DNA of 33,845 nucleotides from JBCBEX01 sp038528235 (GCA_038528235.1 JBCBEX010000048.1:1-33845); one strand, 5' to 3'. Counted from the first letter of the stretch, positions 1 through 8,930 are shown. Notes: generated by a model not told the origin, from the letters alone. Made by a program: numbers and translations.

Positions 1-1370
1 AAGAACATGGCTCCGTTGTCCAGCAGCAATTCGTTGTAACCCGCGTCGTTGCGGACGGTCATCGGGCGACCGGGGTCGTTGTAGCGGTCCTCGAAGGAAT
101 ACTCGAAGAGCGGTTCGGGCGCTGCATCAGGGTTGCCCGGCGTGAGGCGGTGTACGCGTAGGGCGCGGTCGGCCCACCAGTACTCGTAGAGGATCGCCGT
201 GTCGTCGTCGCCCCAGGTGAGGCTGGAAAAGCGGAGCGCGAGTTCAGTCCACGGCGTCGGCGCACCGTCGAAAGGTGCAGTGTGGACGAAGAGCCGGTCG
301 CGGACGTCGGCCTCGGCTCCAGCATCGCCGCCGTCCTGCGCTTCCGTCCAAACGAGCGTCGATGGGGCGTCGGCGCGCCATTGCACGGAGCGGGGCCCGG
401 TCCGCACCGAGCCAAACGCGATAGGGATGCGCTCGGCTAGGGGCAGGTTCGCCACGGTATGGACTACGTCGCCAGTGGCAAGGTCATGCACAGCGATCGT
501 CCGTGGGAAGCGGGACCAGGGGACGAGATACGAATAGGGCGGTGTAACTGTCTCGGCGAGCAAATACTGCCCGTCTGGCGATGGCGCGAGGGCCACGTTG
601 AGGCCGGGCGAGCCGAACGACTGCATCGTCCCGTCGAGGCGTGCGACGACGAGTTGACTCGTCACGTAGTGCTCGAACAGTGCCTCGTCGTGGGCGCTTT
701 CGAGGAGGTCCTGGTAGGTGCGCGCCGGTGCCGCTTCGCCCGTCGACACGCGGACAACGGGGCCCGTCGGGACGAGCGCTAGCTCGGGAGCCGCGCCGCG
801 CTCGGTCGGGATCGTCCGCACGACGACGCCGTCGCTGCCCGGCAGCCACACGAACGGAGCACGTGGCGCGGCGTCGTTGATGGGCGTCTCGATCCACCGG
901 CGTGCGGTGCCTGCCGCTACGTCGGCCACCCACAGTTCGATCTGAGTCGCCCGGTCGAGCGTGAACGCCGCGTGGGCTCCGTCGGGGCTCCACGCCACGT
1001 TGCGGATGCGCGGCGCGTCGGGAAGCCCTGAAACCGAGCGCGGATCTCCTTCGGCCTCGACGGCACGGAAGGCCAGGTCGCTGAACGACGAACTCCGCGT
1101 CGGTCCGGGACCGTTGAGGCGGGGATTGATGCGAATGCCAGCCAGCCCGATTTCAGGCTGGGCCATTTCCTCAATGCCTGGAAGGCCAGGGCGCTCCAGA
1201 AATGCCATCACCGAGCGGTCGGGGCTCAGGGTCACAGAAGGTGTGCGCGGCGCATCAACGAGACGGGCGAGCTCGGGAGCCGGTGTCTGGTAGGACACGG
1301 TGGCATCTTGAGCGAACAACGGCGTAACAAGTAGGCACGTGAGGGCGAGGAGCGAGAGGGCGCGTGACAT
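1..1370 (-). CDS. S9 family prolyl-oligopeptidase, glutamyl endopeptidase (CGEP)-like, C-terminus outside window
   Basis: The minus strand is open from an ATG at 1370 to the window edge, giving about 456 visible residues. A signal peptide (hydrophobic stretch ending near 'LFAQD') is followed by the typical opening of this family, 'LVDAPRTPSVTLSPDRS', then 'MAQPEIGLAGIRINP', 'ARTYQDLLESAHDEALFE', 'SPDGQYLL', 'PYSYLVPWSRFPR' and 'VRTGPRSVQWRADAP'. I recall these blocks from the N-terminal beta-propeller of S9 peptidases related to chloroplast glutamyl endopeptidase. Family knowledge: the propeller gates a C-terminal alpha/beta-hydrolase domain with a Ser-Asp-His triad. That domain lies beyond position 1, so catalysis cannot be confirmed here. 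The protein is probably secreted or periplasmic and degrades peptides, possibly cutting after Glu. The frame is intact throughout the part seen. Confidence 0.85.
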   Translation of the reverse strand, partial: MSRALSLLALTCLLVTPLFAQDATVSYQTPAPELARLVDAPRTPSVTLSPDRSVMAFLERPGLPGIEEMAQPEIGLAGIRINPRLNGPGPTRSSSFSDLAFRAVEAEGDPRSVSGLPDAPRIRNVAWSPDGAHAAFTLDRATQIELWVADVAAGTARRWIETPINDAAPRAPFVWLPGSDGVVVRTIPTERGAAPELALVPTGPVVRVSTGEAAPARTYQDLLESAHDEALFEHYVTSQLVVARLDGTMQSFGSPGLNVALAPSPDGQYLLAETVTPPYSYLVPWSRFPRTIAVHDLATGDVVHTVANLPLAERIPIAFGSVRTGPRSVQWRADAPSTLVWTEAQDGGDAGAEADVRDRLFVHTAPFDGAPTPWTELALRFSSLTWGDDDTAILYEYWWADRALRVHRLTPGNPDAAPEPLFEYSFEDRYNDPGRPMTVRNDAGYNELLLDNGAMF

Positions 1371-1572
1371 AGGCGAAGTCGGCAACGAATACACGGCAAG
1401 GATAGCGGTAGCGCGATGGGCTGAGTCTACGAACAACGAAGGTGCCCGGGACACGTTAGAAGTCAAACAGGGTCGTCGCTACGAAACGGAGAACCGGCGA
1501 AACGGTCGCCATGGCAGGCAGTGGTGCTGACCTCGCCGTAGATTTCCACTCTTTCCCAACCGCGCACTGCCG

Positions 1573-2109
1573 ATGCGATTTGTCCTCACGCTCTTCGTCC
1601 TCGGGTCCGTACTCGCCTTGTCAGCCTGCTCTGGTCCGCAGAAGCCCGACGATCCTGCGGACGTACCCACCGCAGGCCAGACGCCAGACTACGAGACGTT
1701 CGACCCGGCACCGTACGATCGCGAGCCCGCCTCGCAGACGGCGTTGGGACCCATTGAGCACGACGTGCCGGAGGCGCTGATGGCGGGGCAGGTGGAACCG
1801 CCCGAGCCCGAGGGGCCTCGCTACGTGCAGGGCTTCCGTATTCAGGTATTCTCGTCGCCCGACAAGGCTGCCGCCGACCGCGTCGCGGATAACGTGGAGG
1901 CGTGGTGGCGCTCCGTACGCCGCAACCCCAGCGTCCCGTCGTCGATGGTGGGCAACGCGACGCCGGAGGTGCTCTACCTCCAGCCCTACTACCGGGTGCG
2001 GATGGGGCGCTTCCAGTTCCGGGACGAGGCCGAGTCCGCGCTCGGGTTTGTCCGGCAGCGCTTCGGTGACGCCTTCCTCATGCCCGAGCGCATCCGCGTG
2101 GATGGCTAG
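1573..2109 (+). CDS. SPOR-domain lipoprotein
   Basis: A 178-residue protein. The N-terminus is a lipoprotein signal peptide with the lipobox 'LSAC', so Cys19 should be acylated. A Pro/Glu-rich linker (about 25-80) leads to a C-terminal SPOR domain (about 85-175) with the pattern 'GFRIQVFSSPDKAAADRVADN', then 'PYYRVRMGRFQFRDEAESAL' and a final strand. Family knowledge: SPOR domains bind denuded-glycan peptidoglycan and often localise proteins to the division septum. The likely role is envelope or cell-wall binding. The ATG at 1573 is chosen because it directly precedes the signal peptide. No Shine-Dalgarno sequence is visible, as for most genes here. Confidence 0.85.
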   Translation: MRFVLTLFVLGSVLALSACSGPQKPDDPADVPTAGQTPDYETFDPAPYDREPASQTALGPIEHDVPEALMAGQVEPPEPEGPRYVQGFRIQVFSSPDKAAADRVADNVEAWWRSVRRNPSVPSSMVGNATPEVLYLQPYYRVRMGRFQFRDEAESALGFVRQRFGDAFLMPERIRVDG

Positions 2110-2191
2110 CCGCTCGTCGCCGGGAGGTCCCGCTCGTCGCAGCGCAGGGGGCGTGCGTCAACCAACAAGGTGAGCGACGCGTAGAGAACTG

Positions 2192-2210
2192 CCACGAGCC
2201 ACCCTCGTGG
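2192..2210 (+). terminator. Short perfect hairpin with T/C-rich tail, terminator-like
   Basis: ccacgag (2192-2198) pairs perfectly with ctcgtgg (2204-2210) across a 5-nt loop, and a pyrimidine tract follows. It lies 82 nt after the SPOR gene stop and 25 nt before the CIA30 start. It could end the SPOR transcript or form a 5' leader stem for the next gene. The tail is not a clean poly-T run, so the call is tentative. Confidence 0.35.
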
Positions 2211-2235
2211 TCCCTTCTCCTTTGCCCTTCTTCCG

Positions 2236-2820
2236 ATGCGTTTCTTCCTGTTCGCGCTCCTGTGCGCGCCCGTCCTCGTCTTCGCGCAAGACGATTCGAT
2301 CCGGCTCCTGACCGACTTCACCGCAGCCAACACGTCGGCGCAGTGGATCATCGTCAACGACAACGTGATGGGTGGCCGCTCCGTTGGCGGTCCCACGTTC
2401 ACTGACTCGACCGTCGTCTTCGCAGGCGAAACGAACACCCGAGGGGGCGGCTTTTCGTCGATCCGCACGCGTCCCGGCGATTACGACCTCGGCGCCTTCG
2501 ACGGCATCGAGATCCGTTTCCGTGCCGATGGCCGCACCTACGAGTTCGAAATGTACACCGGTGAGCGCGCCGGCGGCTACCTTCCGGTGGTCTACCGAGC
2601 CCCGTTCGAGGCACAGACCGACGGCACGTGGGAGACCGTACGCATCCCGTTCACGGCATTCACGGCCTCAGGCTTCGGACGCCCGCTGCCAGACTACACG
2701 CTTGATCCGTCGCGCGGACGCTATGTCGGCCTCTTCGTCTACGACGGCCAAGACGGTCCCTTCCACCTCGAAGTGGACCGGATCGCGGCCTACAATGACG
2801 AGGCAACCGCGAGTCGGTAG
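2236..2820 (+). CDS. CIA30 family secreted protein (NADH:ubiquinone oxidoreductase intermediate-associated protein 30-like)
   Basis: A 194-residue protein with an N-terminal signal peptide (hydrophobic to 'VLVFAQD'). The family hallmark 'WIIVNDNVMGGRS' appears at about residues 36-48. It is followed by 'FSSIRTR', 'GIEIRFRADGRTYEFEMYTG' and 'FHLEVDRIAAY', which match the CIA30 jelly-roll (galactose-binding-like) fold. Family knowledge: the name comes from a fungal complex I assembly factor, but bacterial members are mostly uncharacterised and secreted or periplasmic, possibly binding carbohydrate. The stop codon is only 3 nt from the stop of the convergent hydrolase gene at 2824, so the two 3' ends almost touch. 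Confidence 0.85.
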   Translation: MRFFLFALLCAPVLVFAQDDSIRLLTDFTAANTSAQWIIVNDNVMGGRSVGGPTFTDSTVVFAGETNTRGGGFSSIRTRPGDYDLGAFDGIEIRFRADGRTYEFEMYTGERAGGYLPVVYRAPFEAQTDGTWETVRIPFTAFTASGFGRPLPDYTLDPSRGRYVGLFVYDGQDGPFHLEVDRIAAYNDEATASR

Positions 2821-2823
2821 CCC

Positions 2824-4695
2824 TCACTCGGCACGAAGGCGTTTCAGCGCAGCGCGCCCGGTATCGCTGTCGGGGTTGAGCGCGAGCGACCGTTCGTAGG
2901 CGGCGATGGCTTCGTCGGTGCGCCCCGCGAGCGCGAGCGCTTCGCCCAGACTGTCGTGCACGTTCCAGGAATCTGGGAAGGCGTCCGCGTTGAAGGCAAA
3001 GATGAGCAGGGCCATCGCAATGCTATCCTCGCCAAGCGTGGCGTACCCCGTTGCGTTGATCGCAGCCTCGTTCAGGATACCCGCGTCAAGGCCTGCATTG
3101 AGCGCGGCACGGAGTGCTTCAGTGGCCTTCAACGAAAAGCCTGCATCCAGGTAGACCCCGGCGTCGTGCATTCCCTCGCGAAGGGTGGTCATGGCGGGCA
3201 CCCGCTCCAACGTCGCAGGTTCTTCGGACCGAACGAGGAAGTCGATGCGCCCCTCCTCGTCGCGTCCGAAGAAGAGCGCCCGGTCGCCCGACTCGTGCAC
3301 AAACACGTCGCGTTTGTCGGTGGGGAGGTAGGGCTGGTCGTTGAGGGAGAGGCCTCGCTCTGTCAGCCGCACCGGGCGAAGCGCAGGGACGCCCCAGGCA
3401 CCGCGCGCCCGCTCGTCGCGCGAACAGGTCCGGCAGAAGGTGCCGAAGGCGTAGTCGCCGACGTAAGAGGAGAGGTCGCGCCCGTCGAGCGGCACGGAAA
3501 GTGGCATGACGAGCGTGGGAACGTCATCGTAAAACGTCTCGGCGATGACCTCGTTGATGCGCTGGCCCAGGTTGACGAAGCCGCCCCCCGCCTCGTCATT
3601 GCGGTTGGTGACGATGAACACCCCAACGTTCGCGTCTGGGTAGAGCGTCAGCGAGGTCCAATAGCCGAGCATGCTCCCGCCGTGGCCAATCGTGCGGATA
3701 GCGGGCCCGTCAGGCAGGTCGAAGCCGGGTGATTCCCAGAAGCCATGCGTGACGCCGGTGAAGCCTGGGGCCGGACGAAACTGCGGCGCGAGAACAGCCT
3801 GCGTAGTCGCCGGGGATAAGAGCCGACCTTTCCCGCTGGCACCGCTGCCAGTCAGGGCTTCCATGAGGCGTCCCATGTCGGCGGGCGTCGCGTCGATGGA
3901 CGAGGCGGGCGTGGTGACGTACACCTCGTAGGGCTGCGCCACATACGCACTATCGACCCAGCCGTGACCTATAGCAAGGTCAGCGAAGTGCGCGGCGTCG
4001 GCCTCAACGAAGCTGCGGTCCATGCCGAGCGGCGCGAACAACTCCTGCCGCATCGCCTGGTTGTAGGGCAGCCCCGTGACACGCTCCAGGACAAGGCCCG
4101 CGAGTGTGATGCCGTAGGTGTCGTACCGGAAACGTTGTCCCGGGACGTGCGTGCGGCGGAGGTTTCCGGCCTCCAAGTATGCAGCCAGGGAAGGCCGTTG
4201 CGCTTTCCGCTGGGCCAGCGTCTGGCCGAGGTCCCAGACGTGGCGGTCGAGCCCGATCTGATCGAACGCGGCCGTGTGCGTGAGCAGGTGCTCGATGGTC
4301 ACCGGCTCGTCGGATCCGCTCAGGTTGGCGATGCCATCGACGTACGCGGACACGTTGTCGTCATAGGCCAGCCGCCCGTCGTCGATCAGCCGGGTCACGG
4401 CCAGCGCGGTGAGGGCTTTCGAGACGGAGCCAATGCGAAACAGCGTGCGCTCGGGGTCTACAGGCTGTCCCGTCGCGACATCGCCCACCCCATAGCCGCG
4501 TTGCATCAGTGTTGCCCCGTCCTTCACGACGACGACCGCCACACCAGGAAGGTGCGTGTCGCGCATCTCTTCCTCGACGATCGCATCGATGGTGGCAGTC
4601 AGGTCATCGACGGGGGGCACAGGCTGCGCAACGAGCCAGCCACTGGACGAGAGCAGCGCAAAGACAGTGAGGAGGGCGGGCAAGAGCAAGCGCAT
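2824..4695 (-). CDS. Serine hydrolase of the class C beta-lactamase/DD-peptidase fold with C-terminal TPR-like tail
   Basis: A 623-residue protein with a signal peptide ('...SSSGWLVAQP'). The catalytic SxxK motif is visible as S90-V-S-K93 in 'FRIGSVSKALTAL', and 'IGHGGSMLGY' supplies the HGG box that replaces KTG. The middle motif, normally YxN, reads 'YDTYGITLAGLVLE', with Thr in place of the usual Asn. After the hydrolase domain (about 30-395) comes a small beta-rich domain containing 'CRTC' and a helical end (about 565-620) with 'LGEALALAGRTDEAIAAYE' and 'ALNPDS', which is TPR-like. Family knowledge: such proteins act on D-amino-acid peptides, esters or beta-lactams; the substrate cannot be predicted. 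It is likely periplasmic. It is transcribed alone and converges with CIA30. Confidence 0.85.
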   Translation of the reverse strand: MRLLLPALLTVFALLSSSGWLVAQPVPPVDDLTATIDAIVEEEMRDTHLPGVAVVVVKDGATLMQRGYGVGDVATGQPVDPERTLFRIGSVSKALTALAVTRLIDDGRLAYDDNVSAYVDGIANLSGSDEPVTIEHLLTHTAAFDQIGLDRHVWDLGQTLAQRKAQRPSLAAYLEAGNLRRTHVPGQRFRYDTYGITLAGLVLERVTGLPYNQAMRQELFAPLGMDRSFVEADAAHFADLAIGHGWVDSAYVAQPYEVYVTTPASSIDATPADMGRLMEALTGSGASGKGRLLSPATTQAVLAPQFRPAPGFTGVTHGFWESPGFDLPDGPAIRTIGHGGSMLGYWTSLTLYPDANVGVFIVTNRNDEAGGGFVNLGQRINEVIAETFYDDVPTLVMPLSVPLDGRDLSSYVGDYAFGTFCRTCSRDERARGAWGVPALRPVRLTERGLSLNDQPYLPTDKRDVFVHESGDRALFFGRDEEGRIDFLVRSEEPATLERVPAMTTLREGMHDAGVYLDAGFSLKATEALRAALNAGLDAGILNEAAINATGYATLGEDSIAMALLIFAFNADAFPDSWNVHDSLGEALALAGRTDEAIAAYERSLALNPDSDTGRAALKRLRAE

Positions 4696-4806
4696 AGAGA
4701 CACGAGGTGCTGCGTGGAGGAATCGTGCTCAGGTTCACGAGCGCTCGACCTCGAGGATGCGCCGCCTTGCGTCAACGGCTCACAGGCCAGCCGAACGGCT
4801 CATCGG

Positions 4807-5517
4807 TCACGGGGAGTCCGTGTGCAGCCCAAGTCGCTTCCGAAGCTCATCGACGCGCGTACGACCGACAGGGAGTTCGATGCCCGATCGCAGCACGGCC
4901 GAGTAGCGACTGCCGGGGCGCACTCGAAGTTGCACGATGTCGCCGAGCCGGACGAGGTAGGAGCGATGGATCTGCACGAACGCGGAGGGCAGAATCGTCA
5001 GGAGCCGTTCGAGCGACTTCGCATGGAGTCGGACGCTGCCGTCGCGGAGCACCAACTCAGCGTAGGAGTCCGCCGCGTGCACGTGCGCGATGTCCGCGAC
5101 GGGGACCAGCTCGATGCGCCCCGGTGAGCGGACCGCTAGCGTGGCGGCGGGGTGTTCCGCGCGTGCACCGCGCAGTCGGTCCAGCGTCAGCGCGAGCCGG
5201 TCTTTGCCGAATGGCTTCGGGACGAAGTCGAGCACGCCAACCTCAAACGCTTCGAGCGCTCGCTCCGTGTGCGCTGAGACGACCACGGTGTGAAACGCCC
5301 CCGCCACGACGTCACGGAGGAGGTCGAAGCCATCTTCGCCGTGGAGGTTGAGATCGAGGAAGACGACATCCGGCGGCGTCGCATCGAGGACAGCCCGCGC
5401 GTCCGTGAGCGTCGGCGATACGTCGATGCGCGTCAATTCGCTGCCTGCGAGTTCGCCCAACAACCGCCGAAGCCGCTGTGCGATGATGCGCTCGTCTTCG
5501 ACAATCAGGACACGCAT
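4807..5517 (-). CDS. LytTR-family response regulator
   Basis: A 236-residue protein. The receiver domain (1-115) shows the acidic pocket 'VEDE', the phospho-acceptor D55 in 'VVFLDLNLHG', and K101 in 'DFVPKPF'. The C-terminal LytTR DNA-binding domain (about 135-232) shows 'AVRSPGRIELVPVADIAHVHA', 'LERLLTILPSAFVQIHRSYLV' and 'LPVGRTRVDELRKRL'. The start at 5517 is chosen because it gives the conserved 'MRVLIVEDE' opening. An upstream in-frame start would only add residues that overlap the kinase. The ATG overlaps the kinase TGA (TGATG), suggesting coupled translation. It should be phosphorylated by the kinase encoded just upstream and regulate genes through LytTR direct repeats. Confidence 0.93.
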   Translation of the reverse strand: MRVLIVEDERIIAQRLRRLLGELAGSELTRIDVSPTLTDARAVLDATPPDVVFLDLNLHGEDGFDLLRDVVAGAFHTVVVSAHTERALEAFEVGVLDFVPKPFGKDRLALTLDRLRGARAEHPAATLAVRSPGRIELVPVADIAHVHAADSYAELVLRDGSVRLHAKSLERLLTILPSAFVQIHRSYLVRLGDIVQLRVRPGSRYSAVLRSGIELPVGRTRVDELRKRLGLHTDSP

Positions 5518-7265
5518 CAGTGGGAAGAGATAGGCTTGAGGTCGAGCGGAAGCTGGATGCGTGTCACCCACGCGCCCGATCTGGGACCCGAGTCGAGCGA
5601 CCAGCGGCCCGGCGCGCATTCGTCGAGGCAAGCACGGACGTAGCGAAGACCACCACGTTCAGGACGGACCGCAGGCGATGCCGAGGCGAGGGGGGCCTCA
5701 AACGTGAGGGCGCGGTGCGTGGCCGTACGTTCCTCGCACAGCACAAACGTCACCCGTCTCGCTGCGTACGCGTTGTGCGTGATCGCATTCTCCACCAGCG
5801 TGTGGAGCACCGCCGGAGGAATCGGCGCGTCCATGTCGACGTTTTCCGTCGCCAACGCGAACGTGTTGCCCTTGCGGTAGCCCATCACATCGAGATGCGC
5901 GCGGCATAGGGCGAGTTCGTGCGCCATCGAGATCATAGTCTGGTTCGACACCTCGGCGAGCATCCGGAGTTCGCTGGACAGGGCTTCCAGCGCACGTGCG
6001 CCTTGCTGGGGGTCCGTCTCGACCCATTCGATGATGGATGTGAGGGCATTCATCAGGAAGTGAGGGTGGAGGTGCTTACGGAGCAACTCGGCCTCCAGCC
6101 GGGCCTTCGTCGCCAGCGTGGCGATGTGTTGCTGGTGCTGGCGACGGGTTTGCAGCCCGAGGTTGGTCAGCAGCCCGGCGAGGAGGACGCCAAACGCCGG
6201 AAAGAGCGCCGCCTCCATGAAGTCGAAACGGGCGACGGCCAACGCGACCAGGCATACAGCGACGCCTGAGAACGCAAGACGTGCACCTGGCTTACGATGA
6301 AAAGCGGCCCAACCGACGAGGCCCATGCTCAGCGCAAAAGCCAACGCGAAGACCGTGAACGTACCCACTTCATGCGAGCCGCTAGCCCAAAGCACCACGG
6401 CCAACAGCGCACCCACACCGACCACGAGCGCGCGACCCCGTGGCACCGCAAACTGAGCGGCGAGCGTTGCCACCACCAACACACCCGTCATCCAAGTCAA
6501 GGCCTCAATGACACGCAGGCGGACGACGTGCCAGTCGTAGGTGTAGCCGATCACGACCCGCCAACCCTCGGCCACGAGGAGCAGCGCCATGGTCAAGCAC
6601 AGCGCCCCCGTCAGCAGCGATGCCCAACGTCGGTCGGCAGTGAAGAGGAGCCCGTGGTAGAGCGCGATCAGCACAAAGGCACCGAGGAACACGAGCGGCA
6701 ACGCGATGCCGTAAAGAGGCTCTCGCAGAAGTGCGCGGTACTCCCCGGCCACAACGTGAAGCAACAAGCCGTTGGCCGCGTCGGGTCGATGAAACGACGA
6801 GAGTCGGAGCGCAAGAAGGTGGGGTCCCGCCACTGCAAGGCTGTCCGGTACGCGGAACGAGGCGTCCATCGGACCCGGCACTTCTTCGCCTGGGGAGGAA
6901 CCAACACGGCCAGCAGCGCCAAGACTGGTTCCGTCCCAGTAGACTTCCCGAGCAGCAGCCCCGGCGACAAATAGCCCGAGCGTCTTCGCGGCGGGCACGT
7001 CGAGATCGATCTGTACCCAGAGAACGCCCGCCGAATCGGGCAGGGCATGGATCGCAACGCTCGACCAGCCCACGTCGTCCGCCTCGGCCGTTGCCCAGCG
7101 GGGGTCGTCGCCGTACTGATAGCGCGCTTCGGTGGCTACGGTGAGCGGCCATGGCGGGGCGCCGAGACACCCACTCAGCGCAAATCCGAAGGCAAGACAC
7201 ACACACGCTAGGACGGCACGACGGCGTGTACGAGGGCCACGGGCCTGAGGCGAGCGATACCGCAT
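5517..7265 (-). CDS. 7TM LytS-type sensor histidine kinase with extracytoplasmic jelly-roll domain
   Basis: A 582-residue protein. A positively charged N-terminus and hydrophobic segment end in 'ALSGC' (Cys33), a lipobox-like site. Residues about 45-165 resemble the extracytoplasmic beta-sandwich sensor seen in 7TMR-DISM receptors. Seven hydrophobic segments follow (about 184-208, 214-233, 252-272, 279-295, 301-321, 329-346 and 353-371). The cytoplasmic part has a short coiled linker, the His-kinase box 'LRKHLHPHFLMNALTSI' (H400), and the N box 'LVENAITHN' (490-498) in a shortened HATPase_c domain. It pairs with the overlapping response regulator. It follows the HerA-like gene with a 3-nt gap, so all three genes are probably one transcript. 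Confidence 0.9.
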   Translation of the reverse strand: MRYRSPQARGPRTRRRAVLACVCLAFGFALSGCLGAPPWPLTVATEARYQYGDDPRWATAEADDVGWSSVAIHALPDSAGVLWVQIDLDVPAAKTLGLFVAGAAAREVYWDGTSLGAAGRVGSSPGEEVPGPMDASFRVPDSLAVAGPHLLALRLSSFHRPDAANGLLLHVVAGEYRALLREPLYGIALPLVFLGAFVLIALYHGLLFTADRRWASLLTGALCLTMALLLVAEGWRVVIGYTYDWHVVRLRVIEALTWMTGVLVVATLAAQFAVPRGRALVVGVGALLAVVLWASGSHEVGTFTVFALAFALSMGLVGWAAFHRKPGARLAFSGVAVCLVALAVARFDFMEAALFPAFGVLLAGLLTNLGLQTRRQHQQHIATLATKARLEAELLRKHLHPHFLMNALTSIIEWVETDPQQGARALEALSSELRMLAEVSNQTMISMAHELALCRAHLDVMGYRKGNTFALATENVDMDAPIPPAVLHTLVENAITHNAYAARRVTFVLCEERTATHRALTFEAPLASASPAVRPERGGLRYVRACLDECAPGRWSLDSGPRSGAWVTRIQLPLDLKPISSH

Positions 7266-7268
7266 GCC

Positions 7269-8930
7269 TCAAAACAACTCGTCGGTCTGTGCCTGGACGC
7301 TCTCGTAGACCACAGGCGAGCCGTCGCCGGACGCATCCGGTAGGGGTTGCTCCATCGCTCTGAAGAAGTCGGGGCCGTAGGTGCGGGTCGTGAGCTGGAT
7401 CGGCATTGGGAGGGCGTGGCCGAACGCGAGCACCTGCTGCTTCGAGTCGAGCGTGGCGAGGATCTTACGCAGCGCGCCCGCGCCCGCCGTGCCCACGAGG
7501 GCCGCCGCAATGTCCTTCTCGTCCGAGAGTTGCGCAACGATCTTCGTCCCGATCTGGCTCAGCACCTCCTCGTCGATGCCGCTCGGGCGCTGGTCGACGA
7601 TGAGCAGGCTCACCGAGAACTTGCGCATCTCGCGGGCGATCTTGCCGAACGGTGTTTCGCGCGCAGTCTGGGGCCCGAGGAATTTGTGCGCCTCCTCGAT
7701 GGTGATGAGGAGCTGCTGGGGCTTGTCGGCGGGGTCGCCGGAGCGCTCGAAGTCCTCGTAGCGTCGCTCGTAGCGGTCGCGCAGCCGCCGCGTGAGCACG
7801 TTCGCCACGAGGAGGTAGATCAGCAGGTTGTTGTACTTCCCGAATTCAAACACGACTGACTTCCCCGCGTCGATGCTCTCGAGGAGCTGATCCAGGATGT
7901 CGATGCGGTTGCCGCGCGGCTCCATCCTGAAGAACGGCAGTCCGCTCAGCCGGTCGAGTTTGCGCTTGAGCGCGAGCAGCGAGCCCTCGTGCGCGCCTGT
8001 GTCGGCGGCGATCTCGCCGATCTCCTCGGTCGAGGCGTCGAGGAGCCGGACGAGCCACTGGTCGCCGAATTTTTTCTTGAGCTGGAACGTGCTCTCGGCG
8101 GAGGTCGCCGTCAGGTTGAGTGTGTCCGAGAGTGGGAGGATGTCCTCGGGCGTGATCTGGTCCGCATAGAGGTGTACTTCCACGTCCGGCTGTTTGCCGC
8201 GCCGCCGCGTTGAGGTCGGGTCGAGCGAGAAGACGTGCACCTTCGACGGGAAGAGTTGCTTTAGGCCCTTCGTCTGCGTGCCCTGGCCGTCAGCGGTTTC
8301 CTGCATCGCCGTGAAGCCGTACTCGTTGTGCATGTCGAACACGAGGTTGACCGCCTTGCCCGTGCGGATCGCGCCGCACAGCAGAAGACGCGTCAGGAAG
8401 CTCTTGCCCGTGCCCGTCTTGCCGAAGACCGCGTTCGAGCGCTCGACGAAGCGCTGGAGGTCGAGGCACACGGGCGTCTCGTCCATGCCGACGGGCGTGC
8501 CGATCTCGAAGTAGCGCGCGGGGTCGCTCGCCTCGCTCGAAAACACGCGCGCGACATCTTCCGCGGTCGCCTCGCCGACCGGGGCGAAGTGAGCCGGGAC
8601 GGTCTTCACTGGCCGCGGCTCGTCGTCGCCGAGGCCCTGCGGGAGCATCAGCATGGGCTTCAGACTGACGGTGGCGTAGGTCGCCGCGCCGCGCAGCACC
8701 TCGCGCAGCAGCGTCGCCTCGGGCGCGGGCGGGTGGAGCAGGATGTCCTCGTTCGCCGCCGCGATTTCCAAATCGGTGATGAGCGAGAAGAAGTCGAACT
8801 GCTCGCCCTCGACTACGACAAAGGTGCCAGCGCGGAGCGTCTCGACGGAGCGGCGCGCGTCGAGCTTCATCTGCACGCCCTGGCCTAGCGAGCCGTGGGT
8901 GAGGACGCCGAGGGCGGGACGATCGGGCAT
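7269..8930 (-). CDS. HerA-like ATPase (DUF87/FtsK-HerA superfamily)
   Basis: A 553-residue protein. The N-terminal beta-barrel-like HAS region (about 1-130) begins 'LGVLTHGSLGQGV'. The ATPase core has Walker A 'GKTGTGKS' (170-177), followed by 'LVFDMHNEYGF'. Walker B/Glu is 'LLITIEEAHKFLGP', the sensor-like strand is 'VSLLIVDQRPSGIDEEVLSQIGTKI', and the C-terminal segment carries 'ATLDSKQQVLAFGHALPMPI'. Family knowledge: HerA-like hexamers are DNA-translocating ATPases that work with NurA nucleases in repair, or with varied partners in anti-phage defence. No nuclease gene is adjacent. The downstream neighbours are a histidine kinase and a LytTR regulator, an unusual operon for HerA. The start is the ATG at 8930; the gene is divergent from the M90 peptidase gene. 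Confidence 0.93.
   Translation of the reverse strand: MPDRPALGVLTHGSLGQGVQMKLDARRSVETLRAGTFVVVEGEQFDFFSLITDLEIAAANEDILLHPPAPEATLLREVLRGAATYATVSLKPMLMLPQGLGDDEPRPVKTVPAHFAPVGEATAEDVARVFSSEASDPARYFEIGTPVGMDETPVCLDLQRFVERSNAVFGKTGTGKSFLTRLLLCGAIRTGKAVNLVFDMHNEYGFTAMQETADGQGTQTKGLKQLFPSKVHVFSLDPTSTRRRGKQPDVEVHLYADQITPEDILPLSDTLNLTATSAESTFQLKKKFGDQWLVRLLDASTEEIGEIAADTGAHEGSLLALKRKLDRLSGLPFFRMEPRGNRIDILDQLLESIDAGKSVVFEFGKYNNLLIYLLVANVLTRRLRDRYERRYEDFERSGDPADKPQQLLITIEEAHKFLGPQTARETPFGKIAREMRKFSVSLLIVDQRPSGIDEEVLSQIGTKIVAQLSDEKDIAAALVGTAGAGALRKILATLDSKQQVLAFGHALPMPIQLTTRTYGPDFFRAMEQPLPDASGDGSPVVYESVQAQTDELF

Noticed and set aside
484..993. Long open frames antisense or out of phase within the S9 peptidase gene
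   Set aside because: Typical shadow frames of GC-rich coding DNA, Arg-rich and without family signatures; the S9 frame explains the region.
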